A DNA stretch of 64,000 nucleotides from Ruegeria_C sp041537925. GTDB taxonomy: Bacteria > Pseudomonadota > Alphaproteobacteria > Rhodobacterales > Rhodobacteraceae. Within the stretch, counting starts at the first letter, position 1. Each line of letters begins with the position of its first letter. The notes beneath the pieces were generated by a model that saw only the letters and a list, made by a program, of their open reading frames with translations, was not told where the DNA came from and searched no databases. Positions 58,302-64,000 of this stretch are shown piece by piece. The translations under genes were made by a program, and so were the position numbers. Location: positions 434,001 through 498,000 of the forward strand of contig NZ_JBGOSH010000001.1 of assembly GCF_041537925.1 (NCBI RefSeq), written 5' to 3'.

Positions 58302-59626
58302 TGCCCTATGAACTGATCGCCATCCTGATGTTCTCAACCATGATGCTGATGCTGCTGACCGGGCAGCGGGTGTTCGGGGCCATCGGTTTTGTCGCCGTGG
58401 TGGCGGCGCTGCTGCTGTGGGGCGACCGGGGCGGCTATGACCTTGGGTTCTCGGCCGCGATGAAGCTGATGAAATGGTATCCGCTGCTGACGCTGCCGAT
58501 GTTCATCTTCATGGGCTACGTGCTGTCGGAATCAAAGATTGCCGATGATCTTTACAAGATGTTCCATGTCTGGATGGGTGGGCTGAATGGCGGGCTGGCG
58601 ATCGGCACGATCGGGTTGATGGTGCTGATCTCGGCCATGAACGGGTTGAGCGTGGCCGGCATGGCCATCGGGGCCACCATTGCGCTGCCGGAACTGCTCA
58701 AACGCGGCTATGACAAGAAGATGGTGACCGGCGTCATTCAGGCCGGGTCGTCGCTGGGCATTCTGGTGCCGCCCTCGGTGGTGCTGGTGCTTTATGCGAT
58801 GATCGCGCGGCAGCCGGTGGGGCAATTATGGCTCGCGGGTGTAGTACCGGGGCTGATGATGGCAGCGATGTTCATCCTTTACATCGCCATCCGGTGCAGG
58901 TTGAATCCGTCGCTTGGGCCGGTGCTACCCACCTCCGAACGCGACTTGCCGCTTCGTGAAAAGCTGGCGCTGTTGCGCGCGGGACTGCTGCCGTTGGGCA
59001 TCTTCGCAGCGATGATGGTGCCTTTTGTTAACGGTTGGACCTCGCTTGTCGAAAGCTCGGCCATCGGGGCGCTGACTGCCTTTGCTGCTGCCGTCCTGAA
59101 GGGCCGGATGACACGGGCCGTGTTCGAGACCTCGGTACGCTCGACGCTGGGCATCACCTGCATGTTCATGTGGATCATTCTGGCTGCGCTCGCCTTTGGT
59201 GCGGTGTTCGACGGGCTGGGCGCGGTCAAGGCCATCGAGAACCTGTTTACCGAGCGTCTGAGTCTGAACCCCTGGATGATCCTGATTCTGATGCAGCTGA
59301 GCTTCATCCTGATGGGCACCTTTCTGGACGACACCGCGATGCTGGTGATCGTCGCGCCGCTTTATGTGCCGCTGGTGGGCGCGCTGGGGTTCGACCTGAT
59401 CTGGTACGGAGTGCTCTATACGATCACCACCCAGATCGCCTATATGACGCCACCCTTCGGCTATAACCTGTTCCTGATGCGGGCCATGGCCCCGCCCGAG
59501 ATCACGCTACGCGACATCTACGGCTCGATCCTGCCCTTCGTGCTGGTGATGGTGCTGGCGCTGGCGATCATCATGACCTTCCCGCAGATCGCGCTGTGGC
59601 TGCCGGACTATGTTTACAACAAGTGA
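58301..59626 (+). CDS. TRAP transporter large permease (DctM-type)
   Basis: The channel subunit of a Na+-driven TRAP transporter, 441 residues, about 12-13 helices with the repeated re-entrant pattern of the DctM family (LTGQRVFGAIGFVAVVAALL near the start, AGSSLGILVPPSVVLVLYAM in the middle, LFLMRAMAPPEITLRDIYGS near the end, each shown in part). The ATG overlaps the DctQ stop by one base, so the two are coupled. Confidence 0.94.
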   Translation: MPYELIAILMFSTMMLMLLTGQRVFGAIGFVAVVAALLLWGDRGGYDLGFSAAMKLMKWYPLLTLPMFIFMGYVLSESKIADDLYKMFHVWMGGLNGGLAIGTIGLMVLISAMNGLSVAGMAIGATIALPELLKRGYDKKMVTGVIQAGSSLGILVPPSVVLVLYAMIARQPVGQLWLAGVVPGLMMAAMFILYIAIRCRLNPSLGPVLPTSERDLPLREKLALLRAGLLPLGIFAAMMVPFVNGWTSLVESSAIGALTAFAAAVLKGRMTRAVFETSVRSTLGITCMFMWIILAALAFGAVFDGLGAVKAIENLFTERLSLNPWMILILMQLSFILMGTFLDDTAMLVIVAPLYVPLVGALGFDLIWYGVLYTITTQIAYMTPPFGYNLFLMRAMAPPEITLRDIYGSILPFVLVMVLALAIIMTFPQIALWLPDYVYNK

Positions 59627-59694
59627 TCCCGGAGCGAACCGGGGCGGATAATGACGAGGTTTCGTTGAGTGAGACCAACAATGGGAGAGAAGAC

Positions 59695-60729
59695 ATGACC
59701 AACAGACGTACATTCCTGAAAGGCGCCGCCGCCGCCCCGGCTGCCGCCGCGCTGGCCACACCCGCGCTGGCACAGGGCAAAATCACCTGGCGGATGCAGA
59801 CCTATGCCGGGGCCGCATTGGCCGAGCATGTGATTGACCCGGCCATCAAGATGTTCAACCAGATCGCTGGCGACCGGATGCAGATCGAACTGTTCTATGC
59901 CGATCAACTGGTGCCCACGGGCGAGCTGTTCCGCGCCATGCAGCGCGGTACAATTGATGCGGTGCAATCCGACGATGACTCGATGGCTTCGCCCACCGAA
60001 GTGACGGTGTTCGGCGGCTATTTCCCCTTTGCCTCGCGCTACAGCCTCGATGTGCCGGTGCTGTTCAACCAATACGGGTTGAACGAAATCTGGGACGAGG
60101 AATATTCCAAGGTCGGCGTCAAACATATCAGCGCCGGTGCCTGGGACCCCTGCCATTTTGCCACCAAGGACCCGATCAACAGCCTCGCTGACATGAAGGG
60201 CAAGCGCATCTTCACCTTCCCCACCGCGGGCCGGTTCCTGGCACAGTTCGGTGTGGTGCCAGTTACACTGCCCTGGGAGGATATCGAGGTCGCGGTGCAG
60301 ACAGGCGAGCTTGACGGCATCGCATGGTCGGGCATCACCGAGGATTACACCGTCGGCTGGGCGGATGTGACCAATTACTTCCTGACCAACAACGTTTCGG
60401 GCGCCTGGGCGGGGCATTTCTTTGCCAATTTGGATCGCTGGAACGAGTTGCCCGAGGATCTGCAGACCCTGTTTAAGGTTTGCTGTGACCAGTCGCATTA
60501 TTATCGCCAGTGGTGGTATTGGGGTGGCGAGGCCAGCCTGCGGGTCAATGGCGACAAGATGCAGCTGACCACCATCCCGGACGAGGAATGGGCGCAGGTC
60601 GAACAGGCCGCCGTCAAGTTCTGGGATGAGATCGCCGCCGAAAGCCCGACCAAGGCGAAGGTGGTCGAGATCTTCAAGAAATACAACGACGTGATGCAAA
60701 AGGCCGGGCGGCCCTATCGCTACGGCTGA
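59695..60729 (+). CDS. TRAP transporter solute-binding protein (DctP-type)
   Basis: A 344-residue periplasmic binding protein with a twin-arginine signal (TNRRTFLKGAAAAPAAAAL). Mature domain: WRMQTYAGAALAEHVIDPA, FYADQLVPTGELFRAMQRG and ADMKGKRIFTFPTAGRFLAQ. The conserved Arg that in other TRAP proteins salt-bridges the carboxylate of the ligand can be placed near KGKRIFTF/TAGRFL. The substrate is unknown; tryptophan-rich stretches (QWWYWGG) suggest an aromatic cage, as in binders of quaternary amines or aromatic acids. GGGAGA lies upstream of the ATG. Confidence 0.92.
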   Translation: MTNRRTFLKGAAAAPAAAALATPALAQGKITWRMQTYAGAALAEHVIDPAIKMFNQIAGDRMQIELFYADQLVPTGELFRAMQRGTIDAVQSDDDSMASPTEVTVFGGYFPFASRYSLDVPVLFNQYGLNEIWDEEYSKVGVKHISAGAWDPCHFATKDPINSLADMKGKRIFTFPTAGRFLAQFGVVPVTLPWEDIEVAVQTGELDGIAWSGITEDYTVGWADVTNYFLTNNVSGAWAGHFFANLDRWNELPEDLQTLFKVCCDQSHYYRQWWYWGGEASLRVNGDKMQLTTIPDEEWAQVEQAAVKFWDEIAAESPTKAKVVEIFKKYNDVMQKAGRPYRYG

Positions 60730-60749
60730 TCCGTCGGGTTTGACCCTTC

Positions 60750-60777
60750 CCCCGGCGCGGATATGGTCGCGCCGGGG
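60750..60777 (+). terminator. Stem-loop after the TRAP binding protein gene
   Basis: A 10-bp perfect GC stem (60750-60759 with 60768-60777), 8-nt loop, followed by TTATCTTT. It may attenuate read-through from the TRAP genes into the next gene and so keep the binding protein more abundant. Confidence 0.7.
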
Positions 60778-60820
60778 TTATCTTTGACCGAAACCTGAGG
60801 AAACAGGAAAGGATACTCCA

Positions 60821-62506
60821 CTGGCCATCGCAGGTTTCATAGTCGAGATTTTCGCGGCAACGATGTTGCTGCTTTTTGCCGTGCGCTTTGTGCGCACCGG
60901 GATCGAACGGCGCTTTGGCGCGATGTTCGAACGATTACTCACGGGGCACACCAACACCTTGCTGGCGGGCCTGTCGGGCACCGCCCTGGCGGTGGTGATC
61001 CAAAGCTCGGCCGCGGTGGCGCTGCTGCTGACCGGTTTTGCGGCGGCGGGCATGGTGGGGTTCGGCTTTGCCTTGGCCGGAGTGCTGGGGGCCGATCTGG
61101 GTTCGGCGCTTGTGGTCCAGCTTCTGTCTTTCGATCTGCGCTGGCTGATGCCCTTTCTGCTGGCGACCGGCGGTTGGCTCTACCTGAAATCCGACCGCAA
61201 TCACACCCGACTGAACGGACGGATCATTCTGGGTATCGCCTTTATCCTGATCTCATTGCAATTTCTGCGCGAGGCGGTCGACCCGATCCGCGAAAGCGCC
61301 TTTCTTCCGGCAGTTGCGGGCTATCTCAGCACCGACTATTTCGCCGCCTTTCTGGTCGGCGCCGCGCTGGCCTTCGTGATGCATTCCAGCGTCGCCGCAA
61401 TCCTGATGTGCGTGGCGCTGGTGCAGGTGGATGCCCTGCCCTTTGCGGCTGGTCTGTCACTGATGCTGGGCGCGAATCTGGGCGGTGCGCTGATCCCGAT
61501 CTGGCTGACCCGCGACCTGCCGCCCGTGCCCAAACGCATCCCGCTGGCCAATTTCCTGCTGCGCGGGTCTGCGGCATTTCTGTGCCTGATGGTGATCAAC
61601 CTGTTCGATCTGTCCGGGGCGCTACTGCTGGGACAACCCGGCCAGTCGCTGGTCAGCGCCCATATCGGGTTCAACCTGCTTCTGGCGCTGAGCGCGCTTG
61701 GCATCGTCCGGCATCTGGAAAAGCCGATGAGTTGGGTGCTGCCGGAGCAAGAAGACGAAGAGGCAACCACCTCTGACCTTCTGGAACCGCTCAGCCCGCT
61801 GGATGCCCCGCACGGATCGCAGGCGGCGGTCGCGATGTCCTCGGTCCGGCAGGAACTGCTGCAGATGGTCGCGCGGGTCGAACGGATGATGCGGCCTGCG
61901 CTTGACCTCTACCAGAATGACGACCCCGAAGCGATTGCCGCCTTGTTGCAGGAGGATGAGAAGGTGAACACCCAGTTCACCGATATCCGCCGCTACGTGG
62001 CCCGGATGCCGCGCCAGAACATGAGCAAGTCCGAGATCAAGACCGCCCGGTCGCTGGTCGAATATGCCATCCGCGTCGAAGCGGCCGGCGATATCGTGTC
62101 GAAACGCATGACCGGTTTTGCCAAGGCACGCCACGACGAACGGGTGCAGTTCTCGGCTCCCGGCTGGAAAGAACTGTCTGACCTGCACAAAGCCGTGACC
62201 GAGAGCTTTGCGCTGGCCCGCCACGTGCTGCTGGTGGACGATCTGGAATGCGCCCGCCGTCTGGTTCTGGACAAGGCCGAGGTCAAGCGCATGGAGCGCG
62301 CCAGCCGCAAGGCGCATCTGAAACGTCTCGAACGCGGCACCGCTGAAAGCTTCCAGTCCAGCGACCTGCATCTGGAAACCCTGCGCGCGCTGCGCGACCT
62401 GCATGGCCATATCGCCTCGGTCGCCTACCCGATCCTCTACCGCTCGGGCCAGATCCTGGAAACACGGCTGGTAACCGAAATGAAAAGCGAGCGGGTCAAT
62501 GACTGA
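60821..62506 (+). CDS. Na/Pi-cotransporter-like protein with PhoU-like domain
   Basis: A ~561-residue protein. The membrane half has the NptA/PNaS repeat QSSAAVALLLTGFAAAG near 64-80 and its second copy MHSSVAAILMCVALVQ near 187-202; the C-terminal half (SSVRQELLQMVARVERMM onwards) is helical and PhoU-like. ATG 60863 would cut into the first helix; CTG 60821, 7 nt after AAAGGA and in frame, gives the full first helix (LAIAGFIVEIFAATMLLLFAV, shown from CTG). A rare CTG start is therefore suggested. It probably follows the TRAP genes; its role there is unclear. Confidence 0.8.
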   Translation: MAIAGFIVEIFAATMLLLFAVRFVRTGIERRFGAMFERLLTGHTNTLLAGLSGTALAVVIQSSAAVALLLTGFAAAGMVGFGFALAGVLGADLGSALVVQLLSFDLRWLMPFLLATGGWLYLKSDRNHTRLNGRIILGIAFILISLQFLREAVDPIRESAFLPAVAGYLSTDYFAAFLVGAALAFVMHSSVAAILMCVALVQVDALPFAAGLSLMLGANLGGALIPIWLTRDLPPVPKRIPLANFLLRGSAAFLCLMVINLFDLSGALLLGQPGQSLVSAHIGFNLLLALSALGIVRHLEKPMSWVLPEQEDEEATTSDLLEPLSPLDAPHGSQAAVAMSSVRQELLQMVARVERMMRPALDLYQNDDPEAIAALLQEDEKVNTQFTDIRRYVARMPRQNMSKSEIKTARSLVEYAIRVEAAGDIVSKRMTGFAKARHDERVQFSAPGWKELSDLHKAVTESFALARHVLLVDDLECARRLVLDKAEVKRMERASRKAHLKRLERGTAESFQSSDLHLETLRALRDLHGHIASVAYPILYRSGQILETRLVTEMKSERVND

Positions 62507-62538
62507 TCCCCGGAAACGACAGAAAACGGATTGACGCC

Positions 62539-63903
62539 ATGAGTGATGCATCTGCTCTGAAAGAGCTTTCGGCCAAGGTGGCCAGCGGCGAGGTGGATAC
62601 AGTACTGGTCTGCCTTGTGGACATGCAGGGCCGGTTGATGGGCAAGCGATTTCACGCGCAGAACTTCCTCGACTCTGCTTGGCAGGAAACCCATTGCTGC
62701 AACTACCTGCTGGCAACCGATCTTGAGATGGCGACGCCCGACGGCTATGCGGCAACCTCGTGGGAGGCAGGGTATGGCGATTATGTCATGAAGCCCGATC
62801 TGTCCACACTGCGCCCGATGCCCTGGCTGGAGGGCACGGTGCTGGTGCTGTGTGATGTGCTGGATCACCACACGCATGAACCCGTCCCACATTCCCCGCG
62901 CGAGGTGTTGAAACGCCAGATCGCCCGCGCCGCGGCGCTTGGACTGACGCCGATGATGGCGACCGAGCTGGAGTTTTTCCTGTTCGACCGCACCTATGAC
63001 GCAATCCGCGCCGGGGGCTTCCGCGATCTGACTCCGATCTCGGGCTACAACGAGGATTACCACATCCTGCAGACCACCAAGGAAGAGCATGTGATGCGCC
63101 CCCTGCGCAATCACCTGTTCGCTGCTGGCATCCCGGTGGAAAACACCAAGGGTGAGGCCGAGGCCGGTCAGGAAGAGCTGAACATCCGCTATGCCGAGGC
63201 TCTGGCCTGCGCCGACCATCACACGATTGCCAAGCACGCCACCAAGGAAATCGCGCATATTCAGGGGCATGCGGCAAGTTTCTTACCGAAATGGCACGCG
63301 GATCGCGTGGGCTCGGCCAGCCATGTTCACCTGTCGCTCTGGCACGGGAATGACCCCGCCTTTTACGATCCCGACGCCCCTCATGGGTTGTCGGAACTGG
63401 GGCGGCAATTTTGCGCGGGCATGATCAAATACGCACCCGATTACACCGCGTTCCTGGCGCCCTATGTGAACAGCTACAAACGCTTCATGAAAGGTACATT
63501 TGCCCCTACCAAGACCGTCTGGTCGGTGGACAACCGCACCGCCGGTTTCCGGATGTGCGGCGAAGGGACCAAGGCGGTGCGGATGGAATGCCGGATCGGC
63601 GGATCGGACCTCAACCCCTATCTGGCGCAAGCCGCCCTGCTGGCGGCAGGCCTCAAGGGGATCGAGGACAAGCTGGAGCTTGCCCCACCCACGGCAGGCG
63701 ATCTCTATGAAGACGCCGATGCGCGCGAAATCCCCCGCACGCTGCGCGACGCGGTCGAGACGCTGCGCGGATCGGACATGCTGCGTGCGGCGATGGGTAA
63801 CTGGGTGGTTGACCACTACACCCGCTGCGCCGAATGGGAGCAGGAAGAGTTTGACCGGGTGGTGACGGACTGGGAAATCGCCCGAGGATTCGAGAAAGCC
63901 TGA
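62539..63903 (+). CDS. Glutamine synthetase family ligase (gamma-glutamyl-amine type)
   Basis: A 454-residue ATP-dependent ligase of the GlnA fold. Active-site blocks: ATELEFFLF, GEAEAGQEELNIRYAEAL (metal acids), SHVHLSLW (His), APYVNSYKRFMKG (Arg/Lys), NRTAGFRMCGEGT and RMECRIGGSDLNPYLAQAAL. The amine-site motifs differ from true glutamine synthetase and are more like PuuA-type enzymes that join glutamate to amines. It is followed after 3 bp by an aldehyde dehydrogenase, as in gamma-glutamylation routes. Exact amine unknown. Confidence 0.85.
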   Translation: MSDASALKELSAKVASGEVDTVLVCLVDMQGRLMGKRFHAQNFLDSAWQETHCCNYLLATDLEMATPDGYAATSWEAGYGDYVMKPDLSTLRPMPWLEGTVLVLCDVLDHHTHEPVPHSPREVLKRQIARAAALGLTPMMATELEFFLFDRTYDAIRAGGFRDLTPISGYNEDYHILQTTKEEHVMRPLRNHLFAAGIPVENTKGEAEAGQEELNIRYAEALACADHHTIAKHATKEIAHIQGHAASFLPKWHADRVGSASHVHLSLWHGNDPAFYDPDAPHGLSELGRQFCAGMIKYAPDYTAFLAPYVNSYKRFMKGTFAPTKTVWSVDNRTAGFRMCGEGTKAVRMECRIGGSDLNPYLAQAALLAAGLKGIEDKLELAPPTAGDLYEDADAREIPRTLRDAVETLRGSDMLRAAMGNWVVDHYTRCAEWEQEEFDRVVTDWEIARGFEKA

Positions 63904-63906
63904 GAC

Positions 63907-64000
63907 ATGACAAAGACAACACAATGTATCTCTCCGATCGACGGATCGATTTATCTGGAACGCAGCACTCTGTCGCCCGACGCGGCCCAAGCCGCCGCCG
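63907..64000 (+). CDS. Aldehyde dehydrogenase, N-terminal fragment (3' end outside window)
   Basis: A coding start 3 bp after the glutamine synthetase-like gene. The first ~31 residues (MTKTTQCISPIDGSIYLER) match the N-terminus of NAD-dependent aldehyde dehydrogenases. The gene continues past the window edge, so no catalytic residue is visible. Context suggests oxidation of a gamma-glutamyl-aminoaldehyde or similar. Confidence 0.7.
   Translation, partial: MTKTTQCISPIDGSIYLERSTLSPDAAQAAA

Overview
The window looks like a chromosome segment of a marine Roseobacter-group alphaproteobacterium (Rhodobacteraceae, possibly near Ruegeria; the genus is inferred, not shown). The signs are GC-rich coding sequence, RNase E with a large insert in its S1 domain, an F1-ATPase zeta subunit, a gene transfer agent (GTA) type lysis pair, betaine-homocysteine methyltransferase, a DctB/DctD pair, a TRAP transporter and several proteins of Rhodobacteraceae type. 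I saw no rRNA or tRNA genes, CRISPR array, insertion sequence or prophage.

Region 1 (1-18.4 kb) is mostly housekeeping. It holds the end of tag, class I aldolase, a P450 translationally coupled to a membrane alpha/beta-hydrolase-like protein, ccdA, tusA, rne with a long structured leader, a HAD phosphatase, dctB-dctD downstream of purS-purQ, marC, purC, a PliG-type lysozyme inhibitor, the ATPase zeta subunit, bmt and a DMT exporter.

Region 2 (18.4-27 kb) carries an enoyl-CoA hydratase/isomerase, ccmH, ccmF, a GTA-type holin/endolysin pair with its own upstream terminator, ccmE, argC, murI and an acyltransferase. The lysis pair thus sits inside the ccmE-F-H gene group.

Region 3 (27-52 kb) has a fused indolepyruvate ferredoxin oxidoreductase with a divergent LysR gene, a possible small RNA, a PEP mutase/isocitrate lyase family enzyme, an M20 amidohydrolase, a large MscS channel, purL, and a bolA - small ORF - small ORF - grxD cluster. 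These are followed by mliC-zapA-coiled coil, transketolase, two membrane proteins of DUF2189 and DUF808 type, gap with a probable operator array and a 47-residue membrane peptide downstream, coaD, a CBS protein, a LysR-mmsA divergent pair and an L,D-transpeptidase.

Region 4 (52-56 kb) is the accessory-looking part: a methyltransferase, a heavily decayed phosphotransferase pseudogene, and an RTX-repeat/Hint-domain protein.

Region 5 (56-64 kb) is a coherent catabolic locus. A RpiR regulator with repeated TGTA-N8-TACA operators faces an N-formylglutamate amidohydrolase family enzyme. TRAP transporter genes (Q, M, P), a Na/Pi-cotransporter-like protein, a glutamine synthetase-like ligase and an aldehyde dehydrogenase (cut by the window end) follow. 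The set suggests uptake of an amine or amino acid-like solute, gamma-glutamylation, aldehyde oxidation and amide hydrolysis, but the substrate is unknown.

The most interesting points are a DctD whose sigma-54 contact loop (GAFTGA) is missing, the GTA lysis pair inside the ccm genes, the RpiR-controlled glutamylation/TRAP locus, an overlooked coupled small gene at 39049, and a frameshifted small gene at 44684-44949.
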